Below are positions 56,933-64,000 of a stretch of DNA of 64,000 nucleotides, piece by piece (the stretch's first letter is position 1; each line of letters begins with the position of its first letter). Origin of the DNA: Burkholderia pyrrocinia (GTDB taxonomy: Bacteria > Pseudomonadota > Gammaproteobacteria > Burkholderiales > Burkholderiaceae); contig NZ_CP024902.1 of the NCBI RefSeq assembly GCF_003330765.1, forward strand, positions 992,001 through 1,056,000, given 5' to 3'. The notes beneath the pieces are model-generated. The model saw nothing but the letters and a program-made list of their open reading frames with translations, ran no database searches and was not told where the DNA came from. The position numbers and the translations under genes were made by a program.

Positions 56933-58243
56933 TCAGACGAGCGACGCGTCGCGCGTTTCGCGCATCAGCAGCACGCCGAACAGGCTGATTGCCGCCGCGA
57001 TCGATACGTAGCCGCCGACCCACGACAGCCCGCCGCGCGCAGCCAGCAGTTGTGCGATATACGGCGCGATCGACGCGCCGAGGATCCCGCCGAGGTTGTA
57101 CGCGACGCCCGCGCCCGTATAGCGGACGTTGGTCGGGAACAGTTCCGGCAGCAGCGCGCCCATCGGCGCGAACGTCACGCCCATCAGGAACAGCTCGATC
57201 GTCAGGAACAACGCGACGAGCGGCATCGAGCCGCTGCCGAGCAGCGGCTCCATCGCGAAACCCGACAGCAATGCGGCAATCGCGCCCACGACGAGCACCG
57301 GCTTGCGGCCGAAGCGGTCCGACGCCCACGCGGAAAGCGGTGTCGCGAGTCCCATGAACACGACCGCGAAACACAGCAGGCCGAGGAAGCTCTGGCGCGG
57401 AATATGCAGCGCCGACACGCCGTACGACAGCGAGAACACCGTCGAGATATAGAACAGCGTGTAGCAGACGACCATCGCGAGCGCGCCGAGCAGCGTCGGC
57501 TGCCAGTGTTGCGTGACGAGCGTCGCGACCGGCACGCGCACGCGCTCGTTGCGGTCGAGCGCGGCCTGGAACGCGGGCGTTTCGGTGATCTTGAGCCGCA
57601 CGTAGAGGCCGAGCGCGACGAGCACCGCGCTGACGAGGAACGGAATGCGCCAGCCCCAGCTGCGGAACTGCTCGTCGGACAGCGACAGCGCGAGCGCGAA
57701 GAACAGGCCGTTCGACATCAGGAAGCCGACCGAGGGCCCCAACTGCGGGAACATCCCGAACCAGCCGCGCTTGCCCTGCGGCGCGTGCTCGGTTGCGAGC
57801 AGCGCGGCGCCGCCCCATTCGCCGCCGAGGCCGATCCCCTGGCCGAAGCGCAGCACGCACAGCAGCACCGGCGCGAGCGCGCCGATTGCGTCGTAGCCGG
57901 GCACGAAGCCGATCGCGGTGGTGGACACGCCCATCACGAGCAGCGACGCGACGAGCGTCGACTTGCGGCCGATGCGGTCGCCGAAGTGCCCGAACAGGAA
58001 CGAGCCGATCGGGCGTGCAATGAATGCGATGCCGAACGTGACGAACGCGGACAGCGCCTGCGCGGTCGCGGAGCCGTGCGGAAAGAATACGGGGCCGATG
58101 ACGAGCGCGGCGGCCGTCGCGTACACGTAGAAATCGTAGAACTCGATCGCGGTGCCGATGAAGCTCGCGAACACGATGCGCCGGTGGCTGACGGCGCCGG
58201 CCGAACCGGTTGCGTGTGCAACGGCCGGGGGGGATGCGGACAT
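56933..58243 (-). CDS. MFS transporter, metabolite:H+ symporter (MHS) family
   Basis: A 436-aa permease of the ProP/KgtP/ShiA group. Signatures: FIGTAIEFYDFYVYATAAAL in TM1, FLFGHFGDRIGRKSTLVASL in loop 2-3, LRFGQGIGLGGEWGGAALLA in TM4, and LGPSVGFLMSNGLFF. Typical substrates are dicarboxylates, citrate, shikimate or betaines. ATG 58243 (MSASPPAVAHATG). Stands alone, so substrate cannot be inferred. The following 293 bp (58244-58536) show no gene. Confidence 0.9.
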   Translation of the reverse strand: MSASPPAVAHATGSAGAVSHRRIVFASFIGTAIEFYDFYVYATAAALVIGPVFFPHGSATAQALSAFVTFGIAFIARPIGSFLFGHFGDRIGRKSTLVASLLVMGVSTTAIGFVPGYDAIGALAPVLLCVLRFGQGIGLGGEWGGAALLATEHAPQGKRGWFGMFPQLGPSVGFLMSNGLFFALALSLSDEQFRSWGWRIPFLVSAVLVALGLYVRLKITETPAFQAALDRNERVRVPVATLVTQHWQPTLLGALAMVVCYTLFYISTVFSLSYGVSALHIPRQSFLGLLCFAVVFMGLATPLSAWASDRFGRKPVLVVGAIAALLSGFAMEPLLGSGSMPLVALFLTIELFLMGVTFAPMGALLPELFPTNVRYTGAGVAYNLGGILGASIAPYIAQLLAARGGLSWVGGYVSIAAAISLFGVLLMRETRDASLV

Positions 58244-58536
58244 GGATGTCTCCGTTTTGTCGTTGGGGCGGTCGGCTGAGCGTGCGGTCGGGCAGGCGGA
58301 TGCCTGCCGGAGGCAGCCGAGCGGATGATGCGGTGGCGGCGTGGACGCGCGCCGTGGCGCGGACGTCACCCGCCGGTCGACGATGGAGACGGGTACGTCG
58401 CCGCCGCCCGGTGCCGGCGTGGTCGGCTCGCATGCCGGGTGGGGCGCGCGAACGCGCGCGCGGCGTGATGGCCGCGCGATTGCGGAAAATTATAGCCAGC
58501 GCCGCCGCACACCGGCAATCGCCGGGCGGCCACCGG

Positions 58537-59028
58537 TCAGTCGAGCGATTGCGCCTGCGCGGACGCGGTGCTTTGCAACTGGAAGTGGCCGTCGTCGTTG
58601 AAGAGCCAGCCTTCCATCATTTCGAGCTGGCCTTTGCCGTCGAGCAGTCGCGAAGGCGGCGGTGGCAGCGGTGCCGAGCGACGCAACGACGCGAGCGCGA
58701 GCGCTTCCGCTTCGCTGTCGCCGTTGCTGCGATAGACGGACGCGTTGACGAGGCGGCCGCTGCGATCGACGGTGAATGCCACGACGACGAGCGAACGGAG
58801 CATCGCCTGCGGGGTGCCGTGCAGCATGCTGGACGGATTGCGTTCGGCGACGCGTTGAGCGATCTCGACGCGATACTGGTCGCGGCTCGCGCTGCGCGTG
58901 ATCGACGGAATAGTCAGGACCGAGCGCAGCGACGGCGGCGGCGTGATCGTGCAGGCGGCAAGCATGGCGACGACGGCCAGCGCGGCGATACGCAACGGGT
59001 CGACGCGCGGACGGAGAAGAGGGCGCAT
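58537..59028 (-). CDS. lipoprotein with TonB C-terminal-like domain
   Basis: A 163-aa protein starting MRPLLRPRVDPLRIAALAVV at ATG 59028. Lipobox MLAACTI (Cys near 25) predicts lipidation. The rest resembles the TonB C-terminal fold: YRVEIAQRVAERNPSS then VVVAFTVDRSGRLVNASVYR and ALALASLRRSAPLPPPPSRL. No ExbBD genes and no N-terminal Pro-rich spacer of a true TonB, so it is probably a periplasmic scaffold-like relative. Confidence 0.78.
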   Translation of the reverse strand: MRPLLRPRVDPLRIAALAVVAMLAACTITPPPSLRSVLTIPSITRSASRDQYRVEIAQRVAERNPSSMLHGTPQAMLRSLVVVAFTVDRSGRLVNASVYRSNGDSEAEALALASLRRSAPLPPPPSRLLDGKGQLEMMEGWLFNDDGHFQLQSTASAQAQSLD

Positions 59029-59160
59029 GAGAGATAGCCAGAAGTGACTATAAAAAAATGATAGACGCACGGACGCGAGCCGATATCGGGAGAAACGCAT
59101 AACGCGCGATGCCGGGTGTTGCTTTCGCTGATGATGGCCGGGCGCCACACCGCGCATCGC

Positions 59161-59194
59161 GATGTGACGTGACCGATGTGACGTGACATGTGAC
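59161..59194. repeat. short direct repeats in a 352-bp intergenic region
   Basis: GATGTGACGTGAC occurs at 59161-59173 and 59175-59187 (14-bp period) with a third partial ATGTGAC at 59188-59194. It lies upstream of the TonB-like lipoprotein gene (gap 59029-59380), with no other feature visible there. TGACGTGA cores could be protein-binding sites. Confidence 0.6.
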
Positions 59195-59380
59195 AGCGCG
59201 CTCGACCGGCTCGCGTGGCTGCAGCGCATGCGCATGCCGGTGCTCGTGTTGCAAGGTTGAAAGGCGCGGCACGCGAATCACGCGCAGGCACGCGACGAAC
59301 GTCCGGCCGGGCGTAGCGGTCGCCGCATGCAGCACCGCGGCCGACGTCCGCACAATCGCAAGCGATGCCGCCCGCCCGGT

Positions 59381-59674
59381 TCAGAAGCCGTGCGTGACGA
59401 GCGACAGCACCGACAGGTCGGGGTGCGTGCCGTCGATGATGCTCTTGCCGATGTGCACGGCTTCGCGAGCTGCTTCGTCGACGCTCGCGAAGGTTTCCTC
59501 GCCGTCTGCGTGGAACGGCACCGTATGGCCGGGCAGCGCGGGATTCACGCCCGGATGGCACACGTAGCCGGTGTAGGTGTAGCACGTGTCGCTGCCGGGA
59601 GCGGTAGCCGGCACGACATGGATCTCGAAGCCTTCGTAATCGACGTGGTCCGTCGGTGTCGACAGTTCGGTCAT
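59381..59674 (-). CDS. hypothetical protein (97 aa)
   Basis: Starts MTELSTPTDHVDYEGFEIHV. A small soluble alpha/beta protein with FASVDEAAREAVHIGKSIID as a C-terminal helix and two Cys (DTCYTYTGYVCHPG) that could pair. ATG 59674 follows GGAGAT. I do not recognise a named family beyond small Burkholderia-type conserved hypotheticals. No operon partner; 260 bp without a gene separate it from the next. Confidence 0.7.
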   Translation of the reverse strand: MTELSTPTDHVDYEGFEIHVVPATAPGSDTCYTYTGYVCHPGVNPALPGHTVPFHADGEETFASVDEAAREAVHIGKSIIDGTHPDLSVLSLVTHGF

Positions 59675-59934
59675 GGCGATCTCCGTGTGCCGCGCGCAGG
59701 GGTGGCGCGTGCGGCATCGAGTACGCGGCGGCGGTCGTGTCGCCGTGTTGAAAGAATTTTAGGTGATGGCGGGGCGGGCCGGGAGGCTTCCAGTGCGGCG
59801 CGCGATCGGGTATCCGTTGCGTCGAACGAGCAGGCGCGACGGCGGCCGGTACGCGGATTCGGTTGTGCGCTGCCGCGCAAGGCGCGGCGCGAACGCACGT
59901 TCCGTCTCGACTGACGGGCGCGCGCGTGGCTGCG

Positions 59935-60330
59935 TCATTGTTTGCAGCGCGCGTCCTTGCGTTGCACGACGATGATCACGGGGTACTTCTGGCCGTGGTC
60001 GAGCTCCACGCGCGCCACGACGGTCAGCGTTGCCGGATCGGAATCGTCGTACACGCTGACCTGTTCGTTCCTGAGGTAGGTTACGCCGGTGCAGTTCGAC
60101 GTGCGTCCGTCATCCGACACCTTGCACTGGAGATCGTTGTCCTTCAGGTAGTTGTAGGGCGACGGGCTCGCGAGGTATTCGCTCAGGCCGCGCGGCGAGC
60201 CGCCGACGCCGGTGACGTACGCGATCGCGCACGACGCCTGCGCGTCGCTGCCGGAGGCGGTGTGGGCCGTCGCATGCGTGCTGACGGCGGCCAGCATGGC
60301 GACGAGCGACGAGGCGATGAAGGGCTTCAT
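59935..60330 (-). CDS. secreted hypothetical protein (131 aa)
   Basis: Signal peptide MKPFIASSLVAMLAAVSTHA (cleavage near THA-TA or AHT-AS). The mature ~108 residues contain four cysteines (SCAIAY, LQCKVS, SNCTGV, ARCKQ), likely two disulfides, and a beta-rich end (TLTVVARVELDHGQKYPVII). Periplasmic or secreted; no family recognised. Confidence 0.72.
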   Translation of the reverse strand: MKPFIASSLVAMLAAVSTHATAHTASGSDAQASCAIAYVTGVGGSPRGLSEYLASPSPYNYLKDNDLQCKVSDDGRTSNCTGVTYLRNEQVSVYDDSDPATLTVVARVELDHGQKYPVIIVVQRKDARCKQ

Positions 60331-60430
60331 GACGTGGTTTTCCCGTTTCGCGAATCGGAGCGCGGGATTGTAACGGCATCCGGCGCGAAGCGTCGGAACG
60401 CGGGGAAAGCGCGCGCGGACAAACCGCGGA

Positions 60431-60469
60431 CAAACAAAAACCCCGTCATTCAGCGAATGGACGGGGTTT
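60431..60469 (-). terminator. Rho-independent terminator of tRNA-Ser(UGA)
   Basis: AAACCCCGTC (60438-60447) pairs with GACGGGGTTT (60460-60469); on the minus strand it is followed by TTTTTGTTTG. It lies 11 bp past the tRNA 3' end. Confidence 0.82.
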
Positions 60470-60480
60470 GGCGAACTTCC

Positions 60481-60568
60481 TGGCGGAAGCGGTGAGATTC
60501 GAACTCACGGACAGTTTCCCGTCGCTGGTTTTCAAGACCAGTGCCTTAAACCGCTCGGCCACGCTTCC
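60481..60568 (-). tRNA. tRNA-Ser (anticodon UGA, reads UCA/UCG)
   Basis: 88 nt including CCA. Acceptor GGAAGCG/CGCTTCC, anticodon stem CTGGT/ACCAG with loop CTTGAAA, anticodon TGA at complement 60532-60534, a long variable arm (CGACGGGAAACTGTCCG) and T-arm GTGAGTTCGAATCTCAC. Confidence 0.97.
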
Positions 60569-60612
60569 ACACGAGGCGGCATTGTAACCGAAATGCCGTC
60601 TCATTCATTTCT

Positions 60613-61827
60613 TCAATCGTCGCGCAGGAACAATTCCTGCAGGTCGTTGAGGAAACGCTGGCCGAGCGGCGTCGGGGCGATCTGCGCGAAATCGCGCGCG
60701 ATCAGCCCGCGCCGTTCTGCCTCCTTCAGCGCCGGCTCGATCGTGCTCATCGCCAGGCCCGTGCGTTCGGCGAAGCTGTGCACGGGGAAGCCCTCGACGA
60801 GCCGCAGCGTGTTCAGCATGAACTCGAACGGCAGGTCGCGCGCGCCGACTTCACGCTCTTCCTGCACGGCCGTGCCGGCCATCGCCTGCTCGATGAAGGT
60901 CGCCGGATGCTTGTGGCGCGCCTGCCGCAGGATCCGGTTCGGGAACGACAGCTTCGTATGCGCGCCCGCGCCGATCCCGAGATAGTCGCCGAAGCGCCAG
61001 TAGTTCAGGTTGTGCTTGCACTGATGATTCGGCTTTGCATAAGCGGAAACTTCGTAGCGTCCGTAGCCGGCTTCGGCCGTGCGCGCGTGGATCCATTCCT
61101 GCATGTCGGCCGACGCGTCGTCGTCGGGGACGACGGGCGGGAACTTCGCGAACAGCGTATTCGGCTCGAGCGTCAGGTGATACAGCGACAGATGCGGCGG
61201 CGCGAACGACAGCGCGGTCTCGATGTCGGTGCGGCATTCGTCGAGCGTCTGGTTCGGCAGCGCGAACATCAGGTCGAGGTTGAAGTTGTCGAACGTCTTC
61301 GCGGCGATCTCGACGGCCGCGCGCGCTTGCGCGGTGTCGTGAATCCGGCCGAGCGCCTTCAGGTGCGCTTCATTGAAGCTCTGGATGCCGACCGACAGGC
61401 GATTCACGCCGCTAGCGCGGAACTGCGCGAACTTCGCGGCCTCGAACGTGCCCGGATTCGCCTCGAGCGTGATCTCGGCATCGGCGTCGAGCGGCAGCAA
61501 CGCACGCACGTCGGACAGCATCCGGTCGAGGCCGGCCGCCGACAGCAGGCTCGGCGTGCCGCCGCCGATGAACACGGTATGCACCTGGCGCCCCCACACG
61601 AGCGGCAGCGCCTGTTCGAGATCGGCGCGCAGCGCGTCGAGATACTCGGTTTCCGGAAACCGTTCGCCTTTCCACTCGTGCGAGTTGAAATCGCAGTACG
61701 GGCACTTGCGTACGCACCACGGAAAATGCACGTACAGCGCGAGCGGCGGCAGCGACGTGAGCCGTACCTGTCCGGGCGACGTGAAGGTCGCGACGACGCG
61801 CGCGCCGGTTTCCGCGGCCTGACTCAT
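60613..61827 (-). CDS. hemW: radical SAM heme chaperone HemW
   Basis: A 404-aa radical-SAM protein starting MSQAAETGARVVATFTSPGQ at ATG 61827. 4Fe-4S site CVRKCPYCDFNSHEW (C-x3-C-x2-C), SAM region VFIGGGTPSLLSAAGLDRML and GVNRLSVGIQSFNEAHLKAL, plus the HemN C-terminal domain (LPFEFMLNTLRLVEGFPVHS). HemW-type proteins bind heme and deliver it to respiratory enzymes rather than oxidise coproporphyrinogen. Lies after rdgB in an rph-rdgB-hemW run. Confidence 0.93.
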   Translation of the reverse strand: MSQAAETGARVVATFTSPGQVRLTSLPPLALYVHFPWCVRKCPYCDFNSHEWKGERFPETEYLDALRADLEQALPLVWGRQVHTVFIGGGTPSLLSAAGLDRMLSDVRALLPLDADAEITLEANPGTFEAAKFAQFRASGVNRLSVGIQSFNEAHLKALGRIHDTAQARAAVEIAAKTFDNFNLDLMFALPNQTLDECRTDIETALSFAPPHLSLYHLTLEPNTLFAKFPPVVPDDDASADMQEWIHARTAEAGYGRYEVSAYAKPNHQCKHNLNYWRFGDYLGIGAGAHTKLSFPNRILRQARHKHPATFIEQAMAGTAVQEEREVGARDLPFEFMLNTLRLVEGFPVHSFAERTGLAMSTIEPALKEAERRGLIARDFAQIAPTPLGQRFLNDLQELFLRDD

Positions 61828-61861
61828 GCAACCTCCCGCAGCGAATGGGTATCGGGCGTGA

Positions 61862-62497
61862 TCATGCTTCCTCCGCAAGCCGCGCAAGCCGCGCAAGCAG
61901 CGCCTTCAGCGCAAGCGCGCGATGGCTGTGCGTGTTCTTCAGGGCCGGCTCGAGTTCGGCTGCCGTCGCGCCGAGCGACGGCAGGTAGAAATACGGGTCG
62001 TAGCCGAATCCGTGCTCGCCGCGCGGCGTGTCGACGATCTCGCCGGCCCAGCGCCCTTCGGCGAACAGCGGCTCGGGATCGTCCGCATGGCGCACGAGCG
62101 CGAGCACGCAGCAATAGTATGCGCGCCGGTCGTCGACGCCGCGCAGTTGCTCGACGAGATACGCATTGTTCGCCGCGTCGCCCTTGTCGCGGCCGGCGCG
62201 CTGCGCGTAGCGCGCCGAATAGACGCCGGGCGCGCCGCGCAGCACGCGCACGCACAGGCCCGAATCGTCGGCGATCGCCGGCAGTCCGGTGAGCCGCGAC
62301 GCGTGACGCGCCTTCGTCAGCGCGTTCTCGATGAACGTGCCGAACGGCTCTTCCGCCTCGGGCACCGCGAGGTCGCCCTGCGGGACGATCTCGATGCCGA
62401 CCGTCGAGAACAGCGCGGTAAATTCGCGCAGCTTGCCGGGGTTGTTCGACGCGAGAACGATGCGCGACAGCGGTGCGATGGTGCGCTCGTCAGGCAT
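61862..62497 (-). CDS. rdgB: XTP/dITP diphosphatase
   Basis: A 211-aa house-cleaning pyrophosphatase for non-canonical purine triphosphates. Landmarks: [60 protein letters not shown] and [20 protein letters not shown]. Start overlaps the rph stop by 8 bp; the rph-rdgB pairing is common. Confidence 0.95.
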   Translation of the reverse strand: MPDERTIAPLSRIVLASNNPGKLREFTALFSTVGIEIVPQGDLAVPEAEEPFGTFIENALTKARHASRLTGLPAIADDSGLCVRVLRGAPGVYSARYAQRAGRDKGDAANNAYLVEQLRGVDDRRAYYCCVLALVRHADDPEPLFAEGRWAGEIVDTPRGEHGFGYDPYFYLPSLGATAAELEPALKNTHSHRALALKALLARLARLAEEA

Positions 62498-63230
62498 GGC
62501 CGGCGCCCAGGACGTCCTTCTGGCGTTGCACGAGCTCGCCGATCCCGCCTTGAGCGAGGTCGAGCAGCGCGTTCATCTCGGCGCGCGAGAACGGCACGCC
62601 TTCGGCCGTGCCCTGCACTTCGACGAAGCCGCCGGCGCCCGTCATCACGACGTTCATGTCGGTGTCGCAGCGCGAATCTTCCGCGTAGTCGAGGTCGAGC
62701 ACCGGTGCGCCTTCGTACACGCCGACCGAGATCGCCGCCACGTGGTCGGTGATCGGCGAGCGCGTGAGCTTGCCGGCCGCGATCAGCTTCGACACGGCGT
62801 CGTGCGCGGCGACGAATGCGCCGGTGATGCTCGCCGTGCGCGTGCCGCCGTCGGCCTGGATCACGTCGCAGTCGATGTGGATCGTGCGCGGGCCGAGCGC
62901 CTCGAGATCGAACACCGCGCGCAGCGCGCGGCCGATCAGGCGCTGAATTTCCTGCGTGCGGCCGGTCTGCTTGCCGCGCGCGGCTTCACGGTCGCTGCGC
63001 GTGTGCGTCGCGCGCGGCAGCATCCCGTATTCGGCGGTCAGCCAGCCTTGTCCGCGCTCGCGCAGGAATTCGGGCACGCGTTCGGCGACGCTCGCGGTGC
63101 AGAGCACCTTGGTGTCGCCGAATTCGACCAGCACGGAGCCTTCGGCATGTTTCGTGTAGTGGCGCGTGAGGGCGACCTTGCGCAGTTCGTTGGCGCGGCG
63201 GCCGCTCGGGCGGGAAAGGGAGGACGTCAT
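62490..63230 (-). CDS. rph: ribonuclease PH
   Basis: A 246-aa phosphorolytic 3'-5' exoribonuclease that trims tRNA precursors. Landmarks: [80 protein letters not shown], and [20 protein letters not shown]. First gene of rph-rdgB-hemW, divergent from the YicC-family gene. Confidence 0.96.
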   Translation of the reverse strand: MTSSLSRPSGRRANELRKVALTRHYTKHAEGSVLVEFGDTKVLCTASVAERVPEFLRERGQGWLTAEYGMLPRATHTRSDREAARGKQTGRTQEIQRLIGRALRAVFDLEALGPRTIHIDCDVIQADGGTRTASITGAFVAAHDAVSKLIAAGKLTRSPITDHVAAISVGVYEGAPVLDLDYAEDSRCDTDMNVVMTGAGGFVEVQGTAEGVPFSRAEMNALLDLAQGGIGELVQRQKDVLGAGHA

Positions 63231-63402
63231 GTGGGAATCGCGGAAGGAGAGGAAACCCCGATTTTAGCGCCGAACGGCGGGCTTGCCCGGCGGGGTGGTC
63301 CGCAAAAATGGGATAATGCGCGCTTCCCGCCCCGCGCTTTCCGATGCGCCGGGCGCCTCGACATATCCCTGCCCGCGAGGGCATCCTGACGGCGAGACAA
63401 CC

Positions 63403-64000
63403 ATGATCTACAGCATGACGGGCTACGCGAACGCGACGCGCGAACTCGCGACGGCCACCGGCAACGGCGGCACCAGCGTGTCGGTCGAACTGCGCACCGT
63501 GAACTCGCGCTTCCTCGACCTGAATTTCCGGATGCCGGACGACGTGCGCGCATGCGAACCCGCGCTGCGCGAAATGCTGATGAACAAGCTGTCGCGCGGC
63601 AAGGTCGACGTGCGCATCAACCTGCAGCGCGGCGAACAGAGCATCGGCGCGGGCGCGCTGAACCAGGCGGCGCTCGGCCAGCTTGCCGATCTCGAGCGAT
63701 CGGTGCTCGACTCCTTCCCGGGCGTCGGCCGCCTGCGCGCGGGCGAGATCCTGCGCTGGCCCGGCGTGCTGGCCGAGAGCGGCGTGTCGGCCGATGCGAT
63801 CCGCGAAGCGGTGCTCGCGTGCGGCAAGGAAGCGATCGGCGAGCTCGTCGTCGTGCGTTCGCGCGAAGGTGCGCAACTGGCGACGATGCTGCTGTCGAAC
63901 GTCGCCGAGATGGAAGCGATCGTCGCGCGCATCACGCCGCTCGTGCCGGAGCTGATCGCGAAGCATCAGCAGAAGATCGTCGAGCGGCTGCAGGAAGCGC
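63403..64000 (+). CDS. YicC family endoribonuclease, 5' part
   Basis: The frame from ATG 63403 (MIYSMTGYANATRELATATG) is open to the window end, giving 199 of about 290-310 residues. YicC hallmarks: MTGYAxA at the start, VELRTVNSRFLDLNFRMPDD and RGKVDVRINLQ. The DUF1732 C-terminal domain lies beyond the window. YicC proteins act as RNases on structured RNA. Next to rph, as in E. coli. Confidence 0.93.
   Translation, partial: MIYSMTGYANATRELATATGNGGTSVSVELRTVNSRFLDLNFRMPDDVRACEPALREMLMNKLSRGKVDVRINLQRGEQSIGAGALNQAALGQLADLERSVLDSFPGVGRLRAGEILRWPGVLAESGVSADAIREAVLACGKEAIGELVVVRSREGAQLATMLLSNVAEMEAIVARITPLVPELIAKHQQKIVERLQEA

Noticed and set aside
59863..60495. 210-codon plus-strand ORF opposite the secreted 131-aa protein
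   Set aside because: The minus-strand gene has a clear signal peptide and four cysteines; the plus frame is Arg/Val/Ala noise running into a tRNA terminator.

Overview
The window is chromosomal DNA from a high-GC betaproteobacterium, very probably Burkholderia (cepacia-complex-like). This rests on four things: codon use strongly biased to G/C in third positions; the gene orders trxB|ftsK-lolA-rarA-...-serS and nusB-ribH-ribB; a glucokinase fused to an RpiR/HexR-type regulator; and a complete min operon. The genus is inferred from gene content and protein resemblance, not from a search. No complete insertion sequence, prophage or CRISPR array was seen. Two serine tRNA genes are present and no rRNA.

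Layout. 1-0.85 kb: three translationally coupled ORFs of visibly lower GC, probably an acquired cassette; their resemblance to immunity proteins is only a hypothesis. 0.9-2.7 kb: a cupin, two decayed gene tails facing each other, and a LysR regulator. 2.9-6.3 kb: a catabolic operon of MFS importer, CoA-transferase and methylmalonyl-CoA-decarboxylase-like crotonase, divergent from the LysR gene. 6.4-9.5 kb: a split chromate transporter, and a DeoR regulator divergent from a NUDIX/DUF4406 pair. 9.7-13.1 kb: sirtuin, CrcB fluoride channel with DUF190, YggT, DUF2520. 13.5-18 kb: Pro/Tyr-rich secreted protein, LysE exporter, UbiD, a candidate terminator-bounded small RNA and an SLT lytic transglycosylase. 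18.1-25.6 kb: aminotransferase, nusB, the riboflavin genes ribH/ribB/ribE/ribD, and hemL. 25.8-27.7 kb: EVE-domain protein and Bcr/CflA drug exporter.

27.8-36.8 kb is a sugar module. zwf-pgl-glk/hexR runs leftwards, and a complete ABC sugar importer (binding protein, two permeases, ATPase) runs rightwards. Between them lies one perfect palindrome, TTGTAGTTTAACTACAA, matching the HexR operator pattern. Each of its arms forms the -10 box of one of two divergent promoters, so one regulator, whose gene is the last in the leftward operon, could control import and the first oxidative steps together.

36.9-48.7 kb: TRIC channel, Smr protein, trxB, ftsK, lolA, rarA, serS, tRNA-Ser(CGA), a truncated PAP2 gene and a chemoreceptor. 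The lolA-rarA gap carries a 17-unit, 13-bp nested tandem repeat. 48.8-64 kb: alkane monooxygenase AlkB, GNAT, minCDE, small envelope proteins, a ClC channel, heptosyltransferase WaaC, an MHS-family transporter, a TonB-C-like lipoprotein, tRNA-Ser(UGA), hemW, rdgB, rph and the start of a YicC-family gene that runs off the end.
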